From contig NZ_PVZC01000010.1 in the NCBI RefSeq assembly GCF_003002095.1, positions 186,001 to 250,000 of the forward strand: a DNA stretch of 64,000 bases, written 5' to 3'. This DNA comes from Allonocardiopsis opalescens. Its GTDB lineage: Bacteria > Actinomycetota > Actinomycetes > Streptosporangiales > Streptosporangiaceae. Both the position numbers and the translations under genes were made by a program. Within the stretch, counting starts at the first letter, position 1; every line of letters begins with the position of its first letter. The notes below the pieces were generated by a model, which saw only the letters and a list, made by a program, of their open reading frames with translations, had not been told where the DNA came from and made no database searches. Positions 8,811 through 17,151 of this stretch are shown piece after piece.

Positions 8811-9472
8811 TGCGGGTGGCCATCGCGGGCGCCGGGGCCGTCGGGCGGTCGATCGCCGAGGAGCTGCTGTCCAACGGGCACGAGGTGCTGCTGATCGACA
8901 AGAGCCCCCGCGAGATCAAGCTCGACGAGCTGCCGGGGGCGGAGTGGCTGCTGGCCGACGCCTGCGAGATCGCCTCGCTGGAGGACGCCGGGCTGGAGCG
9001 CTTCCACGTGGTGGTGGCGGCCAGCGGCGACGACAAAGTGAACCTGGTGGTGTCGCTGCTGGCCAAGACGGAGTTCGGTGTGCCGCGGGTGGTGGCCAGG
9101 ATCAACCTGCCCAAGAACGAGTGGCTGTTCACCGAGGCGTGGGGGGTGGACATCGCGGTGTCCACACCGCGGCTGATGTCGGCGCTGATCGAGGAGGCGG
9201 TCACCCCCAGCGAGCTGGTGCCGCTGCTGGCCTTCCCCTCCAGCAACGCGAACCTGGTCAGCATCATGCTGGACGACGGTGCCCCCTGGGTGGGAGTGCC
9301 CTCGGCCGCGGTGCCGCTGCCGGCCGACACCGCGCTGGTGGCGATCGTGCGGCGCGGCTCGGTGGTGGTGCCTTCGGACAAGACCAGCCTCGCCGCGGGC
9401 GACGAACTGCTGTTCGTCACCACCGAGGCGGTCGAGGAGGAGCTGAGCGAGCTGCTGACCGGCGAGGGCTGA
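8810..9472 (+). CDS. TrkA-family K+ transport regulatory protein (second of pair)
   Basis: 220 residues with an RCK_N domain (MRVAIAGAGAVGRSIAEELL, VLLIDKSPREI) and an RCK_C domain in the last third. The central ARINLPKNEWLFTEAWGVDIA segment is typical of the partner protein in actinobacterial TrkA pairs. It starts on the ATG overlapping the upstream TGA (TGATG), with GGAGGG about 9 bases before; a GTG one codon earlier is also possible. The two RCK proteins probably form one gating complex, as in other split systems. It ends 28 bases before the convergent DUF3159 gene. Confidence 0.9.
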   Translation: MRVAIAGAGAVGRSIAEELLSNGHEVLLIDKSPREIKLDELPGAEWLLADACEIASLEDAGLERFHVVVAASGDDKVNLVVSLLAKTEFGVPRVVARINLPKNEWLFTEAWGVDIAVSTPRLMSALIEEAVTPSELVPLLAFPSSNANLVSIMLDDGAPWVGVPSAAVPLPADTALVAIVRRGSVVVPSDKTSLAAGDELLFVTTEAVEEELSELLTGEG

Positions 9473-9500
9473 GTCTGCGGGCGCGGCCGGCCGGCGCCCG

Positions 9501-10286
9501 TTAGGGCGCCGGTGCGCTCGGCGCTGCGGCCCGCATGGGGGTGCGGTTGCGGGCGAGCAGCCAGACCATGGCGGCGAAGGCGGCGACCTGCAGCGGCCAG
9601 CCCATCGCGATCTTGGCGGTGCCGAGCCAGCCGACCATGCCGCCCAGCCACAGCGGGTACTGCACCACGACCCGGATGACGCACGGCGCCACCAGCAGCC
9701 AGGTGAGGCGCGAGCACAGCCGCAGGATGGCGGGGTCGTCGCGCCAGCTGGTGAGGTCGCCGGTGACGGAGCCGATGAGCAGCCCGACCACCGGCCAGCG
9801 CGCCATGATCGTCAGGATCATCACGCCGGCGTAGACGGCGTTGTAGATGATGCCGGGCAGGAAGGCGTCCTCGGCCTCGCCGCTGCGCAGCGCGAAGACG
9901 GCCGCGATGGCGATGCCGAGCAGGCTGTTGAAGACGAACTGCAGCGAGGAGCGCTGGACCAGGCGGACGACGGCCAGCACCACCGCGGCGCCCACGCCCA
10001 GGCCCACGGCGAGCGGAACCTGCTGGGTGAGCAGGTAGCTGGCGGTGAACATGATGGTGGGAACGGCGCCTTCGAGCATGCCGCGCTTGCCGCCGAGCGC
10101 CTTGGAGAGCTGGCCGCGGATCACCGCCTCGACCGTGTCCTCGCCGACCACGGGCCGGGCGCGGGTCTCGGCCCCGGTCCCGGGTTCGGGGGGCGCCGCG
10201 CCGTCCGGGGCCTGCTGGGCCGCGGGTTCGGGCCCGTCGGCCGCGGTGCCGGTGGGCGGGCCGGTGGGCCGCTGCTGCTTGGTCAT
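9501..10286 (-). CDS. DUF3159 membrane protein
   Basis: 261 residues. An N-terminal disordered Pro/Gly/Glu-rich stretch (about 1-45) precedes a domain with six or so hydrophobic helices, including EGAVPTIMFTASYLLTQQVP, SLQFVFNSLLGIAIAAVFA, AFLPGIIYNAVYAGVMI and RLTWLLVAPCVIRVVVQYP. These match the actinobacterial DUF3159 family, which typically lies next to the TrkA pair and DUF3710/dut genes. Function unknown. The ATG at 10286 is chosen for the GGGAG 6 bases upstream. Confidence 0.85.
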   Translation of the reverse strand: MTKQQRPTGPPTGTAADGPEPAAQQAPDGAAPPEPGTGAETRARPVVGEDTVEAVIRGQLSKALGGKRGMLEGAVPTIMFTASYLLTQQVPLAVGLGVGAAVVLAVVRLVQRSSLQFVFNSLLGIAIAAVFALRSGEAEDAFLPGIIYNAVYAGVMILTIMARWPVVGLLIGSVTGDLTSWRDDPAILRLCSRLTWLLVAPCVIRVVVQYPLWLGGMVGWLGTAKIAMGWPLQVAAFAAMVWLLARNRTPMRAAAPSAPAP

Positions 10287-10456
10287 TGCGCTCCCGCACT
10301 GCACGGACTGTGGTGGTGGGGTCGCCCCCGGATGACGAGCCTATCTCGGCCCGGGCTTTCGGCAAGGCCGCGCGGCGGCACGGCGTGGCCGGCGCCGGGC
10401 GGGGGCGCGGCGGCGGGCGGGCACACTGGGGGGACGCGACCTGAGGAGTGACGGCT

Positions 10457-11563
10457 ATGGCGCACGATGTTCACCCGGCCCAGGCGGCGTTCGCCGGCCG
10501 GCTGCACACCGCACTGGCCCCGGGGAGGGCCGGGCTGGTGTGGTCCCCGTACTCGGTGGCCTGCGCGCTGGGTCTGGTCGGGATCGGCGCGGCCGGGGCC
10601 ACCCGCCGCGAGATCGCCGAGCTGGTCGCTCCCGGTCTGGACCTGGCGGAGCTGGCGGGGCTGCTGGGCCCGGCGGCGGAGCCGGCGGACGGGGACGGCG
10701 GGGCCTCGCGGCTGGACGCGGCGAACACGCTGTGGCTGCGCCCGGACTTCGCGGTGGCCGAGGGCTTCGCGGCCGCGCTGCGGGAGTGGCCGGGCGCCTC
10801 GGTGCGGCCCGCCGACTTCCAGCGCGATCCCGAGGGGGCGCGCCGCGCCGTCAACGCCCTGGTGGACGCGGTGACCTCCGGGCTCATCCCCCAGCTGGTG
10901 CGGCCCGGCGAGGTGAGCGCCGACACCCAGGCGGTGCTGGTGAACGCGCTGTACACCCGGGTGGCCTGGCGGTCGCCCTTCGACCCCGCCGACACGCGCC
11001 CGGCCCCGTTCCGGACCGCGGGCGGCAGCCGCGAGGTGGCGACCATGTGGCGGCGGGAGCGGCTGCGCCACGCCCGGCACGCCGGCTGGGAGCTGGTCAC
11101 CCTGCCGGGGCTGGGCGGATTGGCGGTGGACCTGCTGCTGCCGCCGGAGGAGGACGCGGCGGCGGTGTTCGATCCGCGGGTGCTGGCCGGGCTGCACCGG
11201 GCGGCCTCGGGCACGGAGGTGGAGCTGTTCCTGCCGCGCTTCGCGGTGGGCTGGCGGGGTTCGCTGCTGGAGCCGCTGGCGGGCCTGGGGGTGCGCGAGG
11301 TCTTCAGCGACCGCGCCGAGCTGTCGGGGATCACCCCCAGCGCCGCGCTGAAGGTGGACGACGTGATCCACGAGGCGGTGCTGCGGGTGGACGAGACCGG
11401 GGCCGAGGGGGCGGCGGCCACCGCGGCGACCATGGTGCTGACCGCCGTGGTCGTGCCGCCGGAGCCGGTGGTGGTGCGCTTCGACCGCCCCTTCGCGGTG
11501 GTGGTGCGCAACCGGGGCGCGGTGCTGTTCCTGGCCCAGGTGGCCGATCCCGGCGACGGCTGA
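10457..11563 (+). CDS. Serpin-family protease inhibitor
   Basis: 368 residues with full-length serpin architecture, including WSPYSVACALGLVGIGAAG, ANTLWLRPDFAVAEGF, VNALYTRVAWRSPFD and a C-terminal FDRPFAVVVRNRGAVLFLA. The reactive-centre loop begins at about residue 313 with the hinge ETGAEGAAAT. This fits the inhibitory consensus (P17 Glu, P15 Gly, small residues P12-P9), except that P14 is Ala where Thr or Ser is usual. Counting from the hinge puts the scissile bond near MVLT-AVVV, suggesting elastase- or chymotrypsin-like targets. No signal peptide is visible, so it may act in the cytoplasm. GAGGAG precedes the ATG by 8 bases. Bacterial serpins are uncommon; the characterised thermopin is from Thermobifida fusca. 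Confidence 0.92.
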   Translation: MAHDVHPAQAAFAGRLHTALAPGRAGLVWSPYSVACALGLVGIGAAGATRREIAELVAPGLDLAELAGLLGPAAEPADGDGGASRLDAANTLWLRPDFAVAEGFAAALREWPGASVRPADFQRDPEGARRAVNALVDAVTSGLIPQLVRPGEVSADTQAVLVNALYTRVAWRSPFDPADTRPAPFRTAGGSREVATMWRRERLRHARHAGWELVTLPGLGGLAVDLLLPPEEDAAAVFDPRVLAGLHRAASGTEVELFLPRFAVGWRGSLLEPLAGLGVREVFSDRAELSGITPSAALKVDDVIHEAVLRVDETGAEGAAATAATMVLTAVVVPPEPVVVRFDRPFAVVVRNRGAVLFLAQVADPGDG

Positions 11564-11591
11564 GCCCCGCGGGGCGGTGCGGCGGATCCCA

Positions 11592-11930
11592 TCACTGCTC
11601 CTCTCCGGTGTCCGGGCGCCAGTCGTCGACCCGGCGGCGCAGGCCGTCCAGCCGCTGCCAGTGCTCGTCCACGGCGGTGCGGCCGGCCTCGGTGAGGCGC
11701 ACCCAGGTCTGCGGGGTCTTGCCCTTGAACCGCTTGGTGATCTCCACCAGTCCGGCCGTCTCCAGCTTGCCGAGGTGGCTGGAGAGGTTGCCCTTGGACA
11801 GGCCGGTGATGCGCTGCAGGTACAGGAAGTCGGCGCTCTCGCAGGCCGACAGGGCGGTGGTGACGGCCAGCCGCGCGGGCTCGTGGATGAGCCGGTCGAG
11901 TGCGGCGAGTTCGTCGAACGGGGTGCTCAC
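11592..11930 (-). CDS. Winged-helix transcriptional regulator
   Basis: 112 residues (VSTPFDELAALDRLIHEPAR...). An ArsR/MarR-like winged helix covers most of it: a helix with RLAVTTALSACESADFLYLQ, a recognition-helix segment GLSKGNLSSHLGKLETAGLV, and wing residues KRFKGKTPQTWVRLTEAGR. This is the short single-domain form often encoded with a small membrane protein. Its GTG start overlaps the stop of the upstream membrane gene (GTGA), implying translational coupling and probably autoregulation of the pair. The ligand is unknown. Confidence 0.85.
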   Translation of the reverse strand: MSTPFDELAALDRLIHEPARLAVTTALSACESADFLYLQRITGLSKGNLSSHLGKLETAGLVEITKRFKGKTPQTWVRLTEAGRTAVDEHWQRLDGLRRRVDDWRPDTGEEQ

Positions 11931-12559
11931 CGGGGGTCCGTTCTGTCGTCGTGTGCCGGGCGCAGGCTGCGGGCCAGCACCAGGTGGTCGAGCAGGCCGC
12001 CGACGACCAGGCCGGCGCCCGCGGTGGCGCTGAGGTAGTTCGCGCCCTCGGTAAGGGAGATCGCGAAGGGATGGGGTCCGCCCAGCCACCAGCCCAGCGG
12101 GAGCAGCGCGGCCAGGGCGATGACCGCGGCCATGGCGGGATAGTACGGCGCCATCCGCCAGCGCGGCCACGACACGACCAGGAACAGGGCGGCGATGACC
12201 AGGCCCTCGAAGCCGAACGGGCTGAGGACGCCGCCGAGGAGGTGGTGGGCGATGCCGAGCGCGGACCACGCGGCCACCGCGCCGACCAGCGTTCCGAGCG
12301 TCCACAGCAGCTGCACGCCGGGGCGGGAGGGCTGCCGCACCTGCCCGAAGCGGCCGCGGTAGTAGCGGCGCGCCAGCAGGCTGAGCGCCACGGCGATCGG
12401 CGCGCCGACGATCAGCGGCGCGAGGTCGCCGCCGCGGAAGAGGGCGTGGATGGCGAAGAGGGCGCCCCAGGGGACCAGGACGAGCCCTTGGAAGTCACGG
12501 AAGTGGGTGGTCAGTATCCGGGTACGGTCGAGTTCGCTCACGGGGGTGTTCGCGGGCAT
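11927..12559 (-). CDS. Multi-TM membrane protein coupled to a winged-helix regulator
   Basis: 210 residues with about five or six hydrophobic helices (for example FQGLVLVPWGALFAIHALF, PLIVGAPIAVALSLLA, GFEGLVIAALFLVVSW). I do not recognise a named family. The ATG at 12559 is selected because AGGAGGG stands 6 bases upstream; longer in-frame extensions cross the promoter. The gene overlaps the regulator by 4 bases and both follow a good promoter at 12603-12631. The arrangement suggests a membrane function whose expression is sensed by its own regulator. Confidence 0.75.
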   Translation of the reverse strand: MPANTPVSELDRTRILTTHFRDFQGLVLVPWGALFAIHALFRGGDLAPLIVGAPIAVALSLLARRYYRGRFGQVRQPSRPGVQLLWTLGTLVGAVAAWSALGIAHHLLGGVLSPFGFEGLVIAALFLVVSWPRWRMAPYYPAMAAVIALAALLPLGWWLGGPHPFAISLTEGANYLSATAGAGLVVGGLLDHLVLARSLRPAHDDRTDPR

Positions 12560-12602
12560 CGGAGCCCTCCTGTCGGTATGGCCAACTGATCGGTCAACAC
12601 AG

Positions 12603-12631
12603 ACCATACGTCATTGGCTACCGGTCTGCAA
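12603..12631 (-). promoter_or_regulatory. Predicted promoter for the membrane protein/regulator pair
   Basis: On the minus strand TTGCAG (complement of 12626-12631) and TATGGT (complement of 12603-12608) are 17 bases apart. This lies about 45-70 bases upstream of the ATG at 12559, and the region is locally AT-richer than its surroundings. Confidence 0.4.
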
Positions 12632-12699
12632 TGCAAACCTGTTGGCCACGTCGTGCCACCGAATTCCCGCGTGCCGTGCACGGCGGACGAAAGACGGAA

Positions 12700-12749
12700 G
12701 GCGCGCGGGAGGACTCCCGCGCGCCCGGACGCCGGCGGCTCCCGCCGGC
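12700..12749 (-). terminator. Double hairpin after DUF3710
   Basis: GGCGCGCGGGA (12700-12710) pairs with TCCCGCGCGCC (12715-12725) around a GGAC tetraloop. A second stem, GCCGGCGG with CCGCCGGC (12731-12749), lies just 5'. Both sit within 70 bases of the DUF3710 stop at 12767. Confidence 0.65.
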
Positions 12750-12766
12750 GCGAAGATCGCCTGTGC

Positions 12767-13474
12767 TCAGGCCCGCCTGGGCGGCTGCGCCGGCGGGCGG
12801 CCGTTGCCGGCCTGCTTCTGGGCCGCCTGCGCCTGCTGCGCCGCCTGCTGGGCGGCTTCGCGCAGCTGCGGGGGCATCCGCAGCTCCAGCGGCTCGCGCG
12901 GCGGCCTGGGGTCGTCGCCGCGCACCACCACGATGCCGCGGAACACCTCCTCCAGCCGCGCGCCCGCCTCGGCGTCCTGGGCGCCCTCGCCGCGGATCAC
13001 CCCGCGCAGGAACCAGCGCGGGCCGTCGACCCCGAAGAAGCGGGCGGGCTGCTTGCCGGTGCGCCCCTCGGGACCCTGCACCGGCACCTGGGCGCGCAGC
13101 TCGGTGCCGAAGGGCCCCTCGGCCTCCTCGGCCTCGGCGCCCAACTGCTTGAGCTCGGCCGCCATCTCCTGGCGCACCTCGTCCCACAGCCCGCTGGACT
13201 TGGGGGCGGCGAAGGCGTTGGCCTGCAGGGTGGTGCGGCCGTGCAGCATCACCACCTCCAGGACGCGGCTCTGGCCGGTCTGCATCTTGAACTGCAGCTT
13301 GATGTCGGCACCGGTGGGGATCCGCAGCGCGCCGAGGTCGACCCGCTCGCGCTCGGGGAAGCCCTCCGACTCGTCCCACGGGCCTTCGGGGCGGTCCGGG
13401 GAGACGGGGCGGGGCGGCTCGGCCCTGAGCGCGTCGGCCTCCGCCGGTGCTTCCTTACGTCGGCGTCCGAACAC
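12767..13474 (-). CDS. DUF3710 protein
   Basis: 235 residues beginning MFGRRRKEAPAE. The conserved core (about 45-200) includes RVDLGALRIPTGADIKLQF, VVMLHGRTTLQANAFAAPKS, LWDEVRQEM and GVDGPRWFLRGVIRGEGA, matching the actinobacterial DUF3710 family, which commonly lies directly downstream of dut. The C-terminal 35 residues are Gln/Ala-rich and likely disordered. It starts 3 bases after the dut stop, so the two genes form one operon. Biochemical role unknown. Confidence 0.9.
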   Translation of the reverse strand: MFGRRRKEAPAEADALRAEPPRPVSPDRPEGPWDESEGFPERERVDLGALRIPTGADIKLQFKMQTGQSRVLEVVMLHGRTTLQANAFAAPKSSGLWDEVRQEMAAELKQLGAEAEEAEGPFGTELRAQVPVQGPEGRTGKQPARFFGVDGPRWFLRGVIRGEGAQDAEAGARLEEVFRGIVVVRGDDPRPPREPLELRMPPQLREAAQQAAQQAQAAQKQAGNGRPPAQPPRRA

Positions 13475-13477
13475 GCC

Positions 13478-14002
13478 TCACGCTCCTTCTGGTCGGCCGG
13501 CCGCGCCGGCCCGCTGGTTGGCGGCCGGGGCCGCCGGCTCGGTGGAGGCCGCGTGGCCGCCGGTGGAGCCGAAGCCCCCGGCGCCCCTGGCCGAACCCGG
13601 GAGGACGGCGACCTCGTGGAAGACCGCGCGGGAGACCGGCTGCACGACGAGCTGGGCGATGCGGTCGCCGCGCCGGAACCGCACCGGGGCGGACGCGTCG
13701 GTGTTGAGCAGGGTCACCCGGATCTCGCCGCGGTACCCGGCGTCGACGGTGCCGGGCGCGTTCACGATCGTGACGCCGGAGCGGGCGGCCAGCCCGGAGC
13801 GCGGGTGGACGAAGGCGGCGTAGCCCTCGGGCAGCGCGATGGCCACCCCGGTGGGGACCGTGGCGCGCTCGCCGGGCGCCAGCTCGACGTCGGCTGCGGT
13901 GACGAGGTCCGCGCCGGCGTCTCCCGGGTGGGCGTACGCCGGGAGCGGCAGCTCGGGGTCGAGCCGCTGGATCAGGACGTCGACGGGGTTCACGGGCGTC
14001 AC
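13478..14002 (-). CDS. dut: dUTP diphosphatase
   Basis: 174 residues of the trimeric dUTPase family, which hydrolyses dUTP to dUMP and pyrophosphate to limit uracil in DNA and supply thymidylate synthesis. All five family motifs are seen: [33 protein letters not shown] with the catalytic Asp in [20 protein letters not shown], and the C-terminal [11 protein letters not shown] that closes over the nucleotide. A 24-residue Ala-rich tail follows motif V. The GTG start at 14002 has a weak ribosome site; a second GTG three codons later is equally possible. Operon with DUF3710. Confidence 0.95.
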   Translation of the reverse strand: MTPVNPVDVLIQRLDPELPLPAYAHPGDAGADLVTAADVELAPGERATVPTGVAIALPEGYAAFVHPRSGLAARSGVTIVNAPGTVDAGYRGEIRVTLLNTDASAPVRFRRGDRIAQLVVQPVSRAVFHEVAVLPGSARGAGGFGSTGGHAASTEPAAPAANQRAGAAGRPEGA

Positions 14003-14207
14003 GAACCGTCAGCCTACCGGAGCCCGCCGCCGCCGGGAGCGACGCGCGGTGCGCGCGATGCCCACCGCTCGGCACACCGCTCCCGTTACAATCCGGTACG
14101 TCTCGTTTGATCCTTCTTCCGTCGCGGTCGACGCCCGCACGTCCGCACCGGCGGTGCTCCGTGCCCGACACCGGCCGGCACCGCCCCGAGCCCCTCGGAG
14201 CCCGCCG

Positions 14208-15866
14208 ATGACCACGGAGCCGACCCCGCCCGCCGAAGCGCTGGCCGGCCGGTACCGCCTGGAGTCCCTGCTCGGCAGCGGCGGGATGGGGAGGGTCTGG
14301 CGGGGCATGGACGAGCTGCTGGACCGCGAGGTCGCCGTCAAGGAGCTGACCCTGCCGCCCGATCTCGGCGACGCCGAGCGCACCGAGCTGCGGGCGCGGA
14401 TGCTGCGCGAGGCGCGCAGCGCCGCCCGGCTCAGCCATCCGTCGATCGTCACCGTCTACGACGTGGTGGAGGCCGACAACCGGCCGTGGATCATCATGGA
14501 GCTGGTGCGGGCCCGCTCGCTGGCGGAGGTGATCCGCTCCGAGGGGCCGCTGCCGCCCGCCCGGGTGGCCGCGCACGCCCGCCAGCTGCTGGCGGCGCTG
14601 TCGGTGGCGCACGCCCAGGGCGTGATCCACCGCGACATCAAGCCGGGCAACGTCCTGGTCACCGGCGACGACCGCCTGGTGCTGACCGACTTCGGCATCG
14701 CGCTGCTCGACGGCGACCCCACCCTCACCCGCACCGGCGTGCTGATCGGCTCCCCCGCCTACCTCGCGCCCGAGCAGGCGGCCGGGCGCGGAGCCAGCTC
14801 CGCCTCCGACCTGTGGTCGCTGGGCGCCACCCTGTTCGCCTCCCTGGAGGGCCACTCCCCCTTCCAGCGTCCCAACCCGGTCGCCACCCTCACCGCCATC
14901 GCCACCCAGGACGTCCCGCCCAGCCCGTCGGCGGGGCCGCTGCGGCCGCTGCTGGACGGCCTGCTGCGCAAGGCGCCCGAGGAGCGGCTGACGGTCGCGC
15001 AGGCCATGCGCCTGGTCGGCCCGGCCGCCGAGCCGCCCGCGCACGACACCCCGCGCCCCGCTCCCCCGCCGGAGCCCACCCGGCCGCTGGAGTCCGCGCC
15101 CGCGCCCGCGCTGACCGGCCCGACCACCCCCGCCGCCCCGGCGGTGCCGCCGCCCGGCCCCGGGCCGGCGGCCGGCCCGGCCTCGCGGCGGCCGGTGCTG
15201 GTGGTCGGCGCGGTCGCCGCCGTGCTGGCGGCCGTGCTGCTCGCAGGGGCGCTGTGGCTGGCCGGCCGGCCGGAGACGGGCGGACTGGAGGGCGCGGGGG
15301 CCGAGACCTCGGCCGGCCCGCCGTCGGCCTCGGACGGCACCGGCACCGCGCCCGCCGAGCCCAGCGGGCAGGAGTCGCCGACCGCCGCCGAGAGCCCCGC
15401 GGAGCCCGGGCCCTCCGACGGCCCGGCGCCGGGCATGGTCCGCCACGAGGACCCCACCGGCTTCTCGCTGGACGTGCCCGAGGGCTGGTCGGTCGACCGC
15501 AGCGGCAGCAGCGTCTTCTTCCGCGACCCCGAGGGGGGCTACCTCCAGGTCGACCAGACCACCACCCCGGCCGACAACGCCCGCGAGGACTGGGAGGCGC
15601 AGGAGCCGGCCATCTCGGGCAACTTCGGCGGCTACGAGCGGGTGTCGATCGAGGAGGTAGAGCGGCCCTCGCTGGAGCGCTACATCAGCGCCGCCGACTG
15701 GGAGTTCACCTTCGACGGGAGCGGCGGCCGCTACCGCGCCGTCAACCGCGCCTTCCACACCGAGGAGCGCGGCTACGCGCTGTTCATCACCGGACCGGAG
15801 GACGCCTGGCCGGAGCGGCGCGAGCTGCTGGACCGGATGACCGACTCCTTCCAGCCGGCCGGGTAG
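14208..15866 (+). CDS. Membrane Ser/Thr protein kinase with extracellular C-terminal domain
   Basis: 552 residues. The kinase domain (about 16-275) has the glycine loop GSGGMGRVW, Lys45 in VAVKEL, catalytic HRDIKPGN (141-148), DFG (161-163) and GSPAYLAPEQ, so it should be active. A Pro-rich linker follows, then one membrane helix (about 325-350), an Ala/Ser/Pro linker, and an extracellular domain of about 120 residues (FSLDVPEGWSVDRSGSSVFF to the end) that resembles lipoprotein-like sensor domains rather than PASTA repeats. GGAG lies 8 bases before the ATG. The downstream P-loop kinase gene begins 5 bases after the stop, so they are cotranscribed. Signal and targets unknown. Confidence 0.92.
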   Translation: MTTEPTPPAEALAGRYRLESLLGSGGMGRVWRGMDELLDREVAVKELTLPPDLGDAERTELRARMLREARSAARLSHPSIVTVYDVVEADNRPWIIMELVRARSLAEVIRSEGPLPPARVAAHARQLLAALSVAHAQGVIHRDIKPGNVLVTGDDRLVLTDFGIALLDGDPTLTRTGVLIGSPAYLAPEQAAGRGASSASDLWSLGATLFASLEGHSPFQRPNPVATLTAIATQDVPPSPSAGPLRPLLDGLLRKAPEERLTVAQAMRLVGPAAEPPAHDTPRPAPPPEPTRPLESAPAPALTGPTTPAAPAVPPPGPGPAAGPASRRPVLVVGAVAAVLAAVLLAGALWLAGRPETGGLEGAGAETSAGPPSASDGTGTAPAEPSGQESPTAAESPAEPGPSDGPAPGMVRHEDPTGFSLDVPEGWSVDRSGSSVFFRDPEGGYLQVDQTTTPADNAREDWEAQEPAISGNFGGYERVSIEEVERPSLERYISAADWEFTFDGSGGRYRAVNRAFHTEERGYALFITGPEDAWPERRELLDRMTDSFQPAG

Positions 15867-15871
15867 GCCCG

Positions 15872-16369
15872 GTGGTGTGGGTGCTCGCCGTCGACGGCCG
15901 GGCCGGCGCGGGCAAGACGACCCTGGCCGCCACCGTCGCCGCCGCGCTGGCCGCGGACGGCGAGCGGGTGGGCGTGCTGCACATGGACGACCTCTACCCG
16001 GGCTGGTCGGGGCTGGCCGCGGGCTCGGCGGCGCTGGCCGAGGAGGTGCTGGCGCCCCTTGCGGCCGGCAGGACGGCCCGGCCGCGCCGCTGGGACTGGG
16101 CGGCGGGGCGCCACACCGGGGTGCTCGAACTGCCGCCGGTGGACGTGCTCATCGTGGAGGGCGTCGGCTCGGGCGCCCGGGCGGGCGCCCGCCACCTGTC
16201 GGCGCTGCTGTGGCTGGAGGCGCCCGAGGAGGTGCGGCGGGCTCGCGCCCTGGGGCGCGACGGCGCGGTCTTCGCGCCGCACTGGGACGGCTGGGCCCGC
16301 CAGGAGGCCGACTACCTGGCGCGCGACGGCGTCCGCGAGCGTGCCGACGCCGTCGTGCGCACCGCCTGA
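15872..16369 (+). CDS. P-loop nucleoside/uridine kinase-like protein
   Basis: 165 residues starting VVWVLAVDGRAGAGKTTLAA, with a Walker A loop (GRAGAGKT, about residues 9-16), an acidic HMDDLYPGW segment that positions the phosphate acceptor in uridine-kinase-like folds, and VDVLIVEGVGSG as Walker B. The C-terminus has an Arg-rich lid (EEVRRARALGRDG). The substrate is not determined. Two adjacent GTG codons (15872, 15875) are candidate starts; both are 5-8 bases after the kinase stop, consistent with coupled translation. Confidence 0.8.
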   Translation: MVWVLAVDGRAGAGKTTLAATVAAALAADGERVGVLHMDDLYPGWSGLAAGSAALAEEVLAPLAAGRTARPRRWDWAAGRHTGVLELPPVDVLIVEGVGSGARAGARHLSALLWLEAPEEVRRARALGRDGAVFAPHWDGWARQEADYLARDGVRERADAVVRTA

Positions 16370-16402
16370 GCGGCGGCCGGCCCTCGGGCCGACAGCCGCG
16401 CG

Positions 16403-17086
16403 CTAGTAGGAGTCGATGTAGTCGGTCTCCTGGCCGGGCGCCGGTCCGACATAGATGTGGATGCCGCTGCCGGAGTAGTCCTGGAAGGTGATGCTGCCGA
16501 TCTGCGGGCAGCCCTCGTTCTCGCCGTCGGGGGTGGCGTCGGCCCGGTAGAGGTTTCCGTCGGCCTCGGCGACCTGGAGGGTCCAGGAGCATACGACGGA
16601 CCCCCCGTCGAAGTCCATCGACAGGGAGCCGGAGGAGCCGCCGGGTTCGGTGCGCGCGCCCATGCCGCTGCCCTCCATACCGGCGACGGTGAAGGGCGCG
16701 TCGTCGAACCACATGCTGTCGTAGGACCGGGGGAAGGCCGAGGCCGGCCGCCCGCCCTGGAAGCCCGCACCGCCGTTGGCGTCGGCGTTGCTGGTCATGA
16801 ACCACACGGCGACGCCGCCGATGACGGCGGCCACGAGCACGACGGCGCCGATCACCAGGCCGATGACCAGGCCCGCGCGGCTCTTCTTCCGCGGCGGGCC
16901 CTGGGGCGGCGGCCCGCCGAAGCCGCCCTGCGGGGGACCGCCGAAGGCTCCGGGCGGGGGCGGTCCGCCGAAGCCGCCCTGCTGCTGGACGCCCGGGTAG
17001 GGGCCGCTCGGCGGGTGGCCCGCGCCCTGCCGCCCGTAGGGATCACCCGGCTGCCCGCCCTGGGGAGGCTGCGGTGGGTAGGACAT
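16403..17086 (-). CDS. Tandem paralogue 3: single-TM protein with two-Cys extracellular domain
   Basis: 227 residues in three parts. A disordered N-terminus begins MSYPPQPPQGGQPGDPYG and contains repeated GGFGGPP. A single helix follows (about 74-96, LVIGLVIGAVVLVAAVIGG). The C-terminal domain of about 125 residues is predicted extracellular and contains DSMWFDDAPFTVAG, SVVCSWTLQVAEADGNLYRA, EGCPQIGSITFQDYSG and the end YVGPAPGQETDYIDSY. Two conserved cysteines (in VCSW and GCPQ) probably form a disulfide. GAGGAG precedes the ATG. It is the last of three homologous genes and ends opposite the P-loop kinase gene. No named family recognised. Confidence 0.8.
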   Translation of the reverse strand: MSYPPQPPQGGQPGDPYGRQGAGHPPSGPYPGVQQQGGFGGPPPPGAFGGPPQGGFGGPPPQGPPRKKSRAGLVIGLVIGAVVLVAAVIGGVAVWFMTSNADANGGAGFQGGRPASAFPRSYDSMWFDDAPFTVAGMEGSGMGARTEPGGSSGSLSMDFDGGSVVCSWTLQVAEADGNLYRADATPDGENEGCPQIGSITFQDYSGSGIHIYVGPAPGQETDYIDSY

Positions 17087-17151
17087 GCCGCTCCTCTCTG
17101 CTCAGCGCGCCCGCCCCGCGTCGCGCGGGGCGGGCGCACGCGGAGCGACGG

